From Bradyrhizobium quebecense (lineage in GTDB: Bacteria; Pseudomonadota; Alphaproteobacteria; Rhizobiales; Xanthobacteraceae), in the NCBI RefSeq assembly GCF_013373795.3, contig NZ_CP088022.1, forward strand, positions 7,068,001 to 7,132,000: 64,000 nt of DNA, given 5' to 3'. Shown here piece after piece: positions 17,539 to 26,661 of this stretch. How positions within the stretch are numbered: the first letter of the stretch is position 1; each line of letters opens with the position of its first letter. The notes under the pieces were generated by a model, which had not been told where the DNA came from, searched no databases, and saw only the letters and a program-made list of their open reading frames with translations. Made by a program: the position numbers and the translations under genes.

Positions 17539-18993
17539 CTATCAGATTCACACATTCTGAAGCCTTAGATTGGCGCCGTATTTGATGGCGTGGAACTTGG
17601 CAAGGCCGATGCGGATGACTTTGGGACCCGGCTTGCCGTAGTAGCCGGTCCAGCCGCCGAGGCGTGCGATGACCCAAGCGACAAAGGCCAGGGATCCCTT
17701 CGGGTGCGGATTGCGTTGCCGCTCGGTCTTGCCTTCGAGCCGGGCGGAGACGGCTTCGAGGATGGGTTGGTCGTCCGGCTCGAAGGCATCGCTCAGGAGC
17801 TGATCCGTGTTGCCGTCGCGGGCCTGGACGAGTTGCTTGATGGTGATGGCCGCAACGGCTGCAGCAGCGACGAAGTTGATCATGGCCTGCGGGTCGCCGA
17901 TATCGGCTTCCTCTATATCGAAGCCTGCCGTCTTGAGCGTACGGAAGAACTCCTCGATCACCCAACGCGTCCGGTAGAAGCCGACCACTTGACGCGCGTC
18001 GTTCAATGTAGCGACAGCGTGGGTAGTCAAAAGCCGCCAATGCACAGGTGCGCTACCGTCTTTCGGCTCCGATACCTCGCGGACATCGACCAGCGTCAGG
18101 TGAACCGTCTCGGGCAACGTCGGATCGGCTCCATGGAGCGGCCGGCATACGGCCACCGGCGCGAAGCGCACTGCGAACTCGGTATCGCGCGCGCGCCGTC
18201 CTGGTGCGGCGGGGACCGTCATGGCAACGCGCCCTTGTTCGGCCTGGGCGTCGATGAAGGTGAACAGCAAATCCGGGTCTTCTTCGGACCCCTCGATCCG
18301 CCGATTCTGGCAGGCCCTCACAACCAATTCGACGTTTTGCGGACGCTTCACGAACAGTTCGTAAAAGTCGCTTTCGCGGTCCGATACCATCGTGACGCTG
18401 GCCGCCGCAGCCAGTACCTCACCCGCCCGTTCGCTGCTCTCGATCCATCGTTGCGATTCCTTAGCCGCCGTCGCCCGCTTGCGCCGTGGTGCCAACTCCT
18501 CTCGGTTACGGTTCCAGACCTGCATCGAGACCAGACCGAGCAACCCTTGCGTCTCGGCCTCTACCGCCAGTGCCACATGCAGCAACAAACCCGCGGCATT
18601 GCCTTTGGCGACCGGTCCGTAGCATTGTCGCGACCGCCGGCCGCCCAAGATCAATTCCGACGTGTCCTGTGCGACAACAACATGCCGACCAGCCGCTCGC
18701 TGCCCGGTGAGGTCTCCGGCATGCCGTGACATCTCTGCGGCCGTCACCGACGGATTGTGAAGAAGCCGGCGAAACTGCATCTCGCCCGCACGGTCCTCAC
18801 CGAGGCGGCGGATGCACGAGCCAGGCCGGGCCACCAGCGCCGCATGCAGCCGCGCCCCCCTTTTTCCAGGCGACGATCGCCAAATCGTCCCAGTCCATAT
18901 GCCACCCCGGCCATCAAAACCTCCACCGGCTTGCCTACCGATAGAGAATCCCGCTTTACCGCTAATCGCAACCCAGATGTGTGAATGCGATAG
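17539..18993 (-). mobile_element. IS4-family insertion sequence (1455 bp)
   Basis: Both ends carry the inverted repeat CTATCnnATTCACACAT (17 bases, two mismatches), at 17539-17555 and complementary at 18977-18993. The element is flanked by a perfect 10-base direct repeat, so it is a complete, relatively recent insertion. It has one transposase gene on the minus strand that is split by a -1 frame change. Confidence 0.9.
17548..18914 (-). CDS. IS4-family (Tn5-like) transposase, in two frames
   Basis: The large frame carries the DDE transposase core: VVVAQDTSEL (first Asp), VSDRESDFYE (second Asp) and the Y-R-E-K signature YRTRWVIEEFFRTLK. The family N-terminus (GVAYGLGRFGDRRLEKGG) is in the other frame, from ATG 18914 to a stop at 18744. 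A -1 change at the run at 18855-18865 (minus strand AAAAAGGGGGG) joins them: ...RRLEKGG to ARLHAALVARPGSC. Slippage at this run could allow production of full transposase, but a plain inactivating indel is equally possible. The stop lies inside the left end of the element. Confidence 0.8.
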
Positions 18994-19003
18994 GTTCTTA
19001 CGG
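18994..19003. repeat. IS4-family target site duplication, right copy
   Basis: A second copy of GTTCTTACGG, directly after the right inverted repeat, matching 17529-17538 exactly. Confidence 0.85.
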
Positions 19004-19136
19004 GGAGAGGGTTGGGGTGAGGGCTGCCTCCGCGAGTTGTGACCGCGGTGAGACCCGTACCCCCTCACCCGGATTGCATCTGGCGATGCGATCCGACCTC
19101 TCCCCGCAAGCGGGGCGAGGTAAGCGTCCGGCCTGC

Positions 19137-19901
19137 CTAGTTCGTCGGGTTGTCCTCGCTCGGATACACGCCGCGCAGCACTTCCTCGAAGTGATCCTTC
19201 ACTGCGTCGTTGCACAGGCAGGAGCGCAGCTTGAGCTTGTCGGGGTCGCGGATCACGATCGCACCGCGACGCGTGTCCAGCACGCCTTCCGCCTTGAAGT
19301 TCTGGATCACCCGGCTGGTATAGCTGCGGCCGACGCCGAGCAAGGTCGAGAGCTGCTCATGCGTCAGCGGCACCACGCCGTCGCCATTGGTGCGCTCGAT
19401 CGCCGAGATGATCCATTTCGCGGCGCGCTGCTCGATCGAGTGGATCGCGTTGCAGGCGGTCGACTGGAACATCTGCGCCAGCATGCAGTCGGCATAGCGC
19501 GCGAAGATGTTGCGCACCGAGATCGACGTCAGCTTCGCGGCGTCGAGCTTGCTGATCGGCAGCCGCACGAAGGGCCCGCCGAACTTGACGGTGATGCGGG
19601 TAAAGGCCGGCAGGAATCCCTGGCTGACGATGCCGCCGACCGCGCCCTCGCGGCCGACCAGGATGGTCTCGACGTCGCGGCCGTCCTCGTTGGCCACCAG
19701 GTAGGACGCAAGGCTCGGTCCGCATGGGAAATGCACGATCTGGACATCGTCGCCGGGATTGTAGAGCAAGTCGCCGGCCGCGGCCTCGACCACCGCAAGA
19801 TACGGCGCGATCAGCTCGTAATCGGCGGCGTTCAGCCGGCGCAAGAGATTGTTGAACGGCCGGTCATTCGTCCCGGCCAAATCGGTCCGTTTCGCAATCA
19901 T
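19137..19901 (-). CDS. Crp/Fnr family transcriptional regulator
   Basis: 254 residues: an N-terminal cyclic-nucleotide-binding-like barrel (about 20-130), a long dimer helix, and a winged helix with LTHEQLSTLLGVGRSYTSRVIQNF as helix-turn-helix (about 187-210). There is no N-terminal cysteine cluster as in Fnr, and the cNMP phosphate-binding RE motif appears only loosely (LVGREGAVGG), so the ligand is unknown. The recognition helix GVGRSYTSR is like that of other alphaproteobacterial Crp-type regulators beside response regulators. A 16-base perfect palindrome lies 55 bases upstream of the start and may be its own operator. Confidence 0.88.
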   Translation of the reverse strand: MIAKRTDLAGTNDRPFNNLLRRLNAADYELIAPYLAVVEAAAGDLLYNPGDDVQIVHFPCGPSLASYLVANEDGRDVETILVGREGAVGGIVSQGFLPAFTRITVKFGGPFVRLPISKLDAAKLTSISVRNIFARYADCMLAQMFQSTACNAIHSIEQRAAKWIISAIERTNGDGVVPLTHEQLSTLLGVGRSYTSRVIQNFKAEGVLDTRRGAIVIRDPDKLKLRSCLCNDAVKDHFEEVLRGVYPSEDNPTN

Positions 19902-19955
19902 TTGGAAAATCCTGAAAGCCCAACGCGGACCATACTGAAAAAGTTCCCGGATCTA

Positions 19956-19971
19956 TGTTCACTAGTGAACA
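19956..19971. promoter_or_regulatory. 16-bp perfect palindrome, candidate operator
   Basis: TGTTCACTAGTGAACA is self-complementary over all 16 bases. It lies between the divergent Crp/Fnr gene (start 19901) and the response regulator gene (start 20102), a placement expected for an autoregulatory site. It does not match the FixK/Fnr box TTGAT-N4-ATCAA. Confidence 0.6.
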
Positions 19972-20101
19972 GACGCCGCAGCTTGCGATGTGATGGGTTT
20001 CATCCCGGGAACAGCCGGCGTGCTTCTGGGCGCCGGTCGCGGGCCATCCGGCCGGACTGATCCGGTCTGTCATCCATCATCGAAGCAATGGACACCGAGC
20101 C

Positions 20102-20476
20102 ATGGAATCCGCCCCCAATGCCGGCATGCCCGGTGACGTTCTCGTGGTCGAGGACGATCCGATCATCTCGCTGTATTTCGAGGACACCATCCTGGGCTTC
20201 GGCGCCCGGACGGTGCGCACCGCTGCAAACGTCGCCCGCGCGCTCGAATTGATCGCCGAGCGCGCACCGGATTTCGCGCTGCTCGACGTCGGCCTCGTGA
20301 GGGGCGAGAAGACCTTCGTGATCGCCGAGCGGCTGGATGTGCTGAAGGTGCCTTTCGCGTTCGTCACGGGTTATGGCGCGGACATCAGGCTGCCGGAATC
20401 GCTCGCCCGCAAGCCGCGGCTGACCAAGCCGTGCTCGAGCGAAGCGCTCGAGGCCGCGCTGAGAAACGGACACTGA
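20102..20476 (+). CDS. single-domain response regulator
   Basis: A 124-residue stand-alone receiver domain. The acidic pocket is Glu17-Asp18-Asp19, the phosphorylated Asp62 is in FALLDVG, the switch Thr89 is in FVTGYG, and Lys109 is in LTKPC. There is no output domain, so it signals through a partner protein, typically in a stress phosphorelay. It is divergent from a Crp/Fnr gene; the cognate kinase is not adjacent. Confidence 0.9.
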   Translation: MESAPNAGMPGDVLVVEDDPIISLYFEDTILGFGARTVRTAANVARALELIAERAPDFALLDVGLVRGEKTFVIAERLDVLKVPFAFVTGYGADIRLPESLARKPRLTKPCSSEALEAALRNGH

Positions 20477-20569
20477 CCGATTGCCGGGCTTCGGCCTCGC
20501 AGCCGGTGCGTTCGTCGTCTACTATCCGGCTTATCGGATTCGGCGACGCACAGGCATCGGGAAGTCGTC

Positions 20570-21730
20570 ATGGCGATCAGGACATCCGCCGCTGCGCCCG
20601 CAGCGGCGCTCTCTCTCGGGCTGCTCCTCGCGCCGGTTGCGACGCATCCGATGGCCGGTGTGGCGTTGTCGTCGCTGGCCTCGGCCGTCGTCGACGGTTT
20701 CGTGTCTCCGGCCATCGCCGAGCCAGCCGCGCTCACGAGCGAGCAATCGGCCGCGCTCAAGACCTACGACAATGCCCTGAAGAACTTCGTATCGATCCTG
20801 CGCCAGCGGCGCGCGCAGATCGATTCCCGTCAGTCGCTGCCCGACTTGCCGGGCCAGGCCCTCTACCTTGCCCGTGTCGAGATGATGAGCGCCTACAAGG
20901 ATCTCACCGATGCGCTTCCGTCCAGAATCGGAAGACCCAACCGATTCGGAATCCCCCCGGCCTATTTCGACGCCGACAATGAGCCGCTGCTCGATGAGTA
21001 CAGGAAGCTCTTCGACCTGATGGAGGCGCCGCCCGCGAACGCGCAAAGCTCCGAGACGCCATTCAGGGACGTGGTCGAGCTGGCGACGGTGATCGCGCGC
21101 GTCAGGGGTCTGGATGCCGCTGACGCTGCGGTCGCCGGCCGGATCAGTCTCGGCCTGTTCTTTGCCGAGACAAGCGGCAAGCAAAATGCCGGAAATGCGC
21201 GGTCGAACACCTACAAGGGCAGCCTGCAGACCGGCCCGTCCGAAGATCGCAACGGTCGAAAGAAGTGGGCCGCCATCAAGCAATCGATCGCGGCCCTCGA
21301 TCCTGCGCTGAGCCGTCGCGATGACATGGAAGAAGCGCGTGTCGGCAATCTCGATCACCGGTTCAATCACTGGACCGCGGTGCGCGATGCGCTCATGAAC
21401 GAGCACGCGGATATTTTCCCGCAGGTCCCGGCGATCGCAAAGGCGCTGCCCAATCCGATCGATCAAATGAAGCTCTTCGAGCTCATCCAGATCATTCCCA
21501 GCCCGACCAGGTCCGCGCTGAAATCAGGCGACCTCGTCAATTACAGAATTTCCGAGCCCAGGATCATGGGATATCTGCGAAACAACAGCGTCTTCGCTTT
21601 CGGTCGCGCCGACCGGGCAAGGACATCCGCGAGCTTCCGCGAAATCCTCGATGCGATGTGGCTCTTCAGCCCCAAATTCGAACAGGCGCTGGCCAAATTC
21701 GCGGAGATCAAGGCCGGCAAACCGGGCTGA
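20570..21730 (+). CDS. exported protein of unknown function
   Basis: 386 residues with an N-terminal hydrophobic signal-like region (about 8-50, possible cleavage after ...SPAIAEPA). The mature part is charged and mostly helical. A segment around residues 199-220 (LGLFFAETSGKQNAGNARSN, then TYKGSLQTG) loosely recalls lysozyme-like transglycosylases, with a Glu followed by a small-residue loop and a G-x-x-Q motif. That is only a suggestion. It converges on a peptidoglycan amidase gene 25 bases away. CGGGAAG precedes the ATG. Confidence 0.7.
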   Translation: MAIRTSAAAPAAALSLGLLLAPVATHPMAGVALSSLASAVVDGFVSPAIAEPAALTSEQSAALKTYDNALKNFVSILRQRRAQIDSRQSLPDLPGQALYLARVEMMSAYKDLTDALPSRIGRPNRFGIPPAYFDADNEPLLDEYRKLFDLMEAPPANAQSSETPFRDVVELATVIARVRGLDAADAAVAGRISLGLFFAETSGKQNAGNARSNTYKGSLQTGPSEDRNGRKKWAAIKQSIAALDPALSRRDDMEEARVGNLDHRFNHWTAVRDALMNEHADIFPQVPAIAKALPNPIDQMKLFELIQIIPSPTRSALKSGDLVNYRISEPRIMGYLRNNSVFAFGRADRARTSASFREILDAMWLFSPKFEQALAKFAEIKAGKPG

Positions 21731-21755
21731 GCCGGAAGTGCCGATCGCTCGGCGG

Positions 21756-22754
21756 TCAGAGCGGACCGAGGAGAGCCCATCGCGGCTCGCAGAATTCCTT
21801 GACGGCAGAAGCGACGCCGCTGCTGATCGCGTTGCGGCGCTCGGGCGAGTCCATCTTGAGTTCTTCGTCCCGGTTGATGATCGATCCAGCTTCCAGCAGG
21901 ACGGCGGGCATCGCGGTCCTTCGCAGCACGATGAGCTTATCGTAGCTGTAGACGCCGGTGTCCTTGTTCAGCAGGGGATGCTGGTCGTGGCCCATGATGG
22001 GCTGGCTGTATTGCTCGGCATATTGCAGCCCCTCTGCCTTCATTTCCCTGGCGACCAGCTCGGCGAACAGCAGGCTAGTTCTGAAGTCCGGATTGTTGCG
22101 GGAGACGAACACCGAGTAGCCGCTGAAGCGATCGCTGAAATGGCGCTTCTGTCCCTCGAATTCCCAGTCCTCGAGCATCTTGTTGGGTACGGAATCATGA
22201 TGGACCGACAGCAGGAGATCCGCGTGCAGATTGTTGGCGGCGGCGACCCGCTTGAACAGGCTGGGCCTCGCTTTGCCTTCGGTCAGCAGCAGCCTGGTTT
22301 CGGCAAAGCCGTCGGCCTTCAGCTTTTCCTCGATCAGCCGCGCAAGGCGCAGGTTGAAGGTGAACTCGGCGACATTGCGCGCGCTGATCGCGCCTTCCGA
22401 TTCAGCGGTATGTCCGACATCGAGCACGATCCGCAATGTCGAGGGATCGCATTTTGCTGCGGCCGGCTTGGAAGCGGGAGGCGGCAGGGCGACCGGCCCG
22501 AGGGCGGCAAGCCGCGTGGCGCGTTGCTTTGATGGCGCGCGGTGCCTTGCCAATCTGGTCGGCCTTGCCGATTTCACGCGCTTGGGCGCTTTGGCGTGCC
22601 TGGACGGGTTCTTGAAGAAATCAGGCAGCCAGCCGGCATCGCTGACCTCGATCGGCAGCAGCGCGAACACGGCGATCGCGACGACAAGCAAGCGGTGCGG
22701 CCGAAGCCCCACGACAGTGCCACCGAGCACGCGAATCAACTCGCAGCGCCTCAT
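21756..22754 (-). CDS. N-acetylmuramoyl-L-alanine amidase (Amidase_3)
   Basis: A 332-residue periplasmic zinc amidase that cuts stem peptides from peptidoglycan glycan. Residues 20-40 form a signal anchor, followed by a basic linker (about 48-100). The catalytic domain shows the zinc ligands LDVGHT (His115), SARNVAEF (Glu130) and SVHHDS (His185 or His186), and the C-terminal VLLEAGSI supplies the catalytic Glu. ATG 22754 has GGAGGGG upstream; the longer frame lacks support. There is no LysM or AMIN domain, so targeting must come from the basic N-terminal region or a partner. Confidence 0.9.
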   Translation of the reverse strand: MRRCELIRVLGGTVVGLRPHRLLVVAIAVFALLPIEVSDAGWLPDFFKNPSRHAKAPKRVKSARPTRLARHRAPSKQRATRLAALGPVALPPPASKPAAAKCDPSTLRIVLDVGHTAESEGAISARNVAEFTFNLRLARLIEEKLKADGFAETRLLLTEGKARPSLFKRVAAANNLHADLLLSVHHDSVPNKMLEDWEFEGQKRHFSDRFSGYSVFVSRNNPDFRTSLLFAELVAREMKAEGLQYAEQYSQPIMGHDQHPLLNKDTGVYSYDKLIVLRRTAMPAVLLEAGSIINRDEELKMDSPERRNAISSGVASAVKEFCEPRWALLGPL

Positions 22755-22902
22755 GCTCCGCCCCTCCGGGCCCCAGCATAACGGCTCTGATAGAGGTACC
22801 GGAAGAGGCCGGTGACGTCCATCCCCCGTCAATCGTGCAGCCCCTGCTTTGAGGCAAGGGCTGCAGGACAGGACGTCGGGTTCCGTGGCGGCTGCGACCT
22901 GA

Positions 22903-24465
22903 TTACGCCGGCTTCGGATCGAGCGTGATCGCCCATAGCTCCGCGTCGACGCGGTCGCGCAGGCTCACCGTCATCTGCCCGCTCTTGCCGTCGATCTTGA
23001 CGTGGCCGAAGAACTGCATGCCGGCCGACGGCGGCAGGTTCTGGTTGGCTTCGCCCGGTGCCTTGACGAACTTCACCTCGGGACCAAACGTGTTGTCGAG
23101 CTCGTTCGGACCGAATGTGCCGGCATGCAGCGGGCCGGAGACGAATTCCCAGAACGGATCGAACTCCTGGAACTGGGCCTTGTTCGGGTTGTAGTAGTGC
23201 GCAGCCGCATAGTGCACGTCGGCGGTCAGCCACACTGTATTGGCGATGCCTGCGGTCTTGATGAAGCGCAGGATGTCGGCGATCTCGAGTTCGCGGCCGC
23301 GCGCCGGGCCGTCGCCCTGCGCGAAGGCTTCCGAGCCCTTCTTGTTGGCGGCGTCGTCATAGACGATCAGCGACAGCGGCATGTCGGAGGCGATCACCTT
23401 CCAGGTGGCGCGCGAGTTGAGCAGCGCGCGCTTCAGCCAGGCCATCTGATCCGGCCCGATGAAATAGGCGTCGGGGCCGTAGGTCTCCTGCAGGTTCGCC
23501 CCGTTCGGGCCGCGATAGCTGCGCTCGTCGAGCATGAACACGTCGAGATGCGGGCCGTAGCTCAGCGTGCGATAGACGCGGCCCGGCTCTACGACGCTCT
23601 CGCGCATCGGATACATCTCGTGGAAGGCTTTCGCCGCACGCGCGGCGAGCACGTTGATGTCGCGCTCCTTGTAGGCCGCCGGCAACTGCTTGGAGAGCGA
23701 CCAGTTGTTGGTCACCTCGTGGTCGTCCCACTGCACGAAGATCGGCACCTCGGCATTGAAGGCGCGCAGATTGCCGTCGAGGAAATTGTATTTGTGCGCG
23801 GCGCGGTATTCGTCGAGCGTCTCGGCGACCTTGGCCTTCTCCGGAATCGTGATGTTCTTCCAGATCTTGCCGTCGGGCTGCTTCTGCTCGGCGGTGATGA
23901 CGCCGTCGGCATAGATGGTGTCGCCGGAATGCAGGAAGAAATCCGGGGCGTGCTTCTTCATCGCGGCGAAGGTGATCATGCCGCCGTCGTCGGGGTTGAT
24001 GCCCCAGCCCTGGCCGGCGACGTCGCCGCCCCACACGAAGGAGACGTCGCGGCGGTCGCTCGGCGCGGTGCGGAAGCGGCCGACCACGGGCTCGCCGACA
24101 ATGTCGATATGGGCGAGATCGCGGAAGCGGACGCGATAGAAGATGTCCTGGCCCGAGGGCAGGTTCTCCAGCAGCATCTTTGCGGTGAAGTCGCTCTCCG
24201 GCAACGCCGTGATCGGCGGCAGCGCGCGGGCATCCTTGAACGAATCTGATGTCGCGACCTCGACCATCATCTGCGAGGGGCGGTCCGCGCGCGCCCACAC
24301 CACGCCGCCGTCGACGCCGACATCGCCGGACTGCACGCCATGGGTGATCACGGGGCGATCGGCCGCGCGCGACAGATAAGGCATCGCAATCACGCCGGCG
24401 CCGGCCGCAGCAGCCGTCGAGAGAAAACGTCGGCGGGTCAGTTTTCGCGAGAACCGGATCGTCAT
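22903..24465 (-). CDS. PhoD-like alkaline phosphatase/phosphodiesterase
   Basis: 520 residues. The N-terminus carries a twin-arginine signal (LTRRRFLSTAAAAG), so it is exported folded by Tat, as is typical of PhoD. An N-terminal PhoD_N beta domain (THGVQSGDV...) is followed by the phosphatase domain with the metal-binding SGDTIYADG, QWDDHEVTNNW and WKVIASDMPLS, and a late TADVHYAAAHYY. It would release phosphate from phosphodiesters or monoesters with Ca/Fe at the active site. No Pho box was identified in the short upstream region, so phosphate control is not shown. Confidence 0.93.
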   Translation of the reverse strand: MTIRFSRKLTRRRFLSTAAAAGAGVIAMPYLSRAADRPVITHGVQSGDVGVDGGVVWARADRPSQMMVEVATSDSFKDARALPPITALPESDFTAKMLLENLPSGQDIFYRVRFRDLAHIDIVGEPVVGRFRTAPSDRRDVSFVWGGDVAGQGWGINPDDGGMITFAAMKKHAPDFFLHSGDTIYADGVITAEQKQPDGKIWKNITIPEKAKVAETLDEYRAAHKYNFLDGNLRAFNAEVPIFVQWDDHEVTNNWSLSKQLPAAYKERDINVLAARAAKAFHEMYPMRESVVEPGRVYRTLSYGPHLDVFMLDERSYRGPNGANLQETYGPDAYFIGPDQMAWLKRALLNSRATWKVIASDMPLSLIVYDDAANKKGSEAFAQGDGPARGRELEIADILRFIKTAGIANTVWLTADVHYAAAHYYNPNKAQFQEFDPFWEFVSGPLHAGTFGPNELDNTFGPEVKFVKAPGEANQNLPPSAGMQFFGHVKIDGKSGQMTVSLRDRVDAELWAITLDPKPA

Positions 24466-24576
24466 GGAACCTCCTCAGGTCACAGCGACAATGCGCCGCG
24501 GGCCAGCACAGACCTAGAAAAATTCTATGACGGAGAGATTACAGGGAGGCCGCGTGAGGTGAGCACGTCTGTAAGG

Positions 24577-24700
24577 CTCCCTCTCCCGCTTGCGGGGGAG
24601 GGTGGGGTGGGGGCTCTCTCCACGAGTCGTATCGCGGAGAGAGCCCCCACCCGCATTGCATCTGACGATGCAATGCGGCCTCCCCCGCAAGCGGGAGAGG
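24577..24700. repeat. intergenic palindromic repeat (family A variant)
   Basis: It begins CTCCCTCTCCCGCTTGCGGG, has GTGGGGTGGGGGCTCTCTCC inside, then the complementary GGAGAGAGCCCCCACCC, and ends CCCCCGCAAGCGGGAGAGG, so the whole unit is a long imperfect palindrome. It fills most of the 271-base gap between PhoD and the TAXI gene. Confidence 0.8.
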
Positions 24701-24736
24701 CGAAGGTGAGCTCGTGGAGAGATGGGAGGGTAAGCC

Positions 24737-26143
24737 CTACGCCGTGCCCGCCGCCCTGAACTGGCTCGCAGTCCGTTGCAAATTCTGCGGCATGCTGAGC
24801 AGCAGCGCCTTGCGGTCGGCCACCGCGTTGTGGAACTGCTCGAGCGCGATGTTGAACGCGGTCAGCGTGCCTTCCTCGATGGCGCCATGCTCGAAACAGT
24901 CGAGCGTGTGGCGCAGGATGTCGTCGGCTTCCGCCTGCAGTTGGTCGAGCTCATCGGTCGAATCGCTCTGCCGCGCGGCCTTCAGCATCTCCAGCAGGCG
25001 TTCGCGCTGCGAAGTGTTGGTGTTGCGCTCGTCCTGCTTGAGATAGCCGGCGAACCATGCACCGGCCGAGCCCATCGCCGAGAACGCCATCAGGCTCCAC
25101 CAGATGTAATCGCTGTAGCGGTCGAGGAAGGTCTTTTCCTCGCCGTCGACGAAGGCCGCCGCGCCGGGATGCACCGGGATGGTGGCATCCTTGTCGGTGT
25201 CGGGCGTCTCGATCTTGGCGGCGAGCGGGAAATCGTTCTTGAGCGACTGCCGGATCGCGAACAATTGCCGGGTGAATGCCGCGACCGTCGCGTCCGACAG
25301 GCCCTTTCGCGCGACGATATGGTGCGAGAAGCTGATCGTCTTCACCTCATCCTCGGGCCGGTCGGCCGAGCCGAGCGAGCCCGCGGGAATTTCCGCGGCC
25401 TCATAGGCCGGATGGTTCTGCGCAATCGCTTCGGACGCATCGATCGGCAGGAAGGTGGGCTCGCCGCCGTCTTTGGTCGACGCCGTGATCGCATCGATCG
25501 TGAGCTTGCTGTTGGCCGGACCGACGGCGAGATAGGCATCGGCCTTCAGATTCTTGATGGCCTCGACTGCTTCATTGGCCGGGAATTGCACGATCTCGAC
25601 CTTCATCGGGTCGACGCCGTATTGCTGCAGGATCAGCTTCAGCAGATTGACGTTGGCCGGCGTGCGGCCGACGACGCCGATCTTGCGGCCGGCAAGCTGC
25701 GCGATCTTGGTGATCTTTGCGGCCTTGCGGCTCTTGCCCTTGGCTGCGGGCGGCACCCACATCACCACGACGTTCTTGCGCAAGGTCGCGACCGCCTGCG
25801 CATTCTTCGGTACCTCGAGATCGCCGCGGATGATGGCGAGGTCGGCCTTGCCGTCGGCCAGCGTCTGCGCGCTCGCGGTGGCGCCGTCGGTCTGCACCGG
25901 GCGCAGCTTGACCTGGGTGTGCTGCTGGTTGTTGAAGGCCTGCGCCAGCGCCTGCACGACCTTGAGGTCATCGCTGCTTGCGGGGCCGACCGCGATCCGC
26001 AGCGTCACCGGACGCACCGCGAAATAATACCCGGCGGCCATCGCGCCGACGATGGCGAGCGCGCCCGCGATCAAGACGAACATCAGCCGTCGCTTTGCCG
26101 AGCGCAGCGGCTTGGGCGATATGCTGGCGGGGCCGTCGGTCAT
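24737..26143 (-). CDS. TAXI family solute-binding protein with C-terminal membrane anchor
   Basis: 468 residues. An N-terminal membrane segment (about 20-45) is followed by a TAXI-type TRAP solute-binding domain (LRIAVGPASSDDLKVVQALA, then GKADLAIIRGD, then GRKIGVVGRT). Near residue 350 a second membrane helix (YIWWSLMAFSAMGSAGAWFA) leads to about 90 cytoplasmic, helical residues. No TRAP permease genes are near. A free periplasmic binding protein would not need the C-terminal helix and tail, so a sensory or scaffold role is possible. The start was taken at MTDGPAS. Confidence 0.85.
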   Translation of the reverse strand: MTDGPASISPKPLRSAKRRLMFVLIAGALAIVGAMAAGYYFAVRPVTLRIAVGPASSDDLKVVQALAQAFNNQQHTQVKLRPVQTDGATASAQTLADGKADLAIIRGDLEVPKNAQAVATLRKNVVVMWVPPAAKGKSRKAAKITKIAQLAGRKIGVVGRTPANVNLLKLILQQYGVDPMKVEIVQFPANEAVEAIKNLKADAYLAVGPANSKLTIDAITASTKDGGEPTFLPIDASEAIAQNHPAYEAAEIPAGSLGSADRPEDEVKTISFSHHIVARKGLSDATVAAFTRQLFAIRQSLKNDFPLAAKIETPDTDKDATIPVHPGAAAFVDGEEKTFLDRYSDYIWWSLMAFSAMGSAGAWFAGYLKQDERNTNTSQRERLLEMLKAARQSDSTDELDQLQAEADDILRHTLDCFEHGAIEEGTLTAFNIALEQFHNAVADRKALLLSMPQNLQRTASQFRAAGTA

Positions 26144-26355
26144 CGATCTCGCAAACAATCGTCGGGGCTCAATCTCGCAAAACTAGCAACGCGCATGCAT
26201 TGTGCATTTGTAGCAAATTCCTGGAGCCACAGATGTTACATCTCCGTCATGGTTACCAGCGGCAATAGGCCGCTCTTTCGGCCTTATTTTCGGCATGGAT
26301 CCCACCCCGGAGGCCGGTTGTTAGGCTAAGGTCGGCGTCAAACGGGAGGGTTGCC

Positions 26356-26661
26356 ATGGTCGAAAGGCTGTCAGCGGAAGCAAAGAAGGCCGCGCTTTGG
26401 GAACTGGCCGGCTGGTCGGAGCTGGCCGGACGCGAGGCGATCGCAAAGACCTTCGTGTTCAAGGACTTCAACGAGGCCTTCGGCTTCATGGCGCGCGCCG
26501 CTTTGGTCGCCGAGAAGAGCGACCATCACCCCGAATGGAAGAACGTCTACAAAACGGTCGAGGTCGTGCTGGCGACCCACGATGTCGGCGGGGTGACCAA
26601 GCGCGACATCGACCTCGCCAAGGCCATGAACGCGATCGCGAGGCAGTTCGGGGTCAACTGA
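26356..26661 (+). CDS. phhB: pterin-4a-carbinolamine dehydratase
   Basis: A 101-residue enzyme that dehydrates 4a-hydroxytetrahydrobiopterin, recycling the cofactor of aromatic amino acid hydroxylases. The active-site signature [17 protein letters not shown] is intact, including the His-His pair. A strong GGGAGGG ribosome site precedes the ATG. No phenylalanine hydroxylase is adjacent, so it may serve another pterin enzyme such as molybdopterin or folate-linked reactions. The symbol is given by family. Confidence 0.92.
   Translation: MVERLSAEAKKAALWELAGWSELAGREAIAKTFVFKDFNEAFGFMARAALVAEKSDHHPEWKNVYKTVEVVLATHDVGGVTKRDIDLAKAMNAIARQFGVN

Larger units (their letters stand above)
17517..19121. 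repeat. family A palindromic repeat, split by an insertion sequence
   Basis: The left piece 17517-17538 and the right piece from 19004 join, after removal of the IS and one target copy, to CTCCCTCTCCCCGTTCTTAC followed by GGGGAGAGGGTTGGGGTGAG. This is the same plan as the copies at 6051 and 36784. The repeat ends in CTCCCCGCAAGCGGGGCGAG near 19121. The element entered the loop of the first hairpin. Confidence 0.85.
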
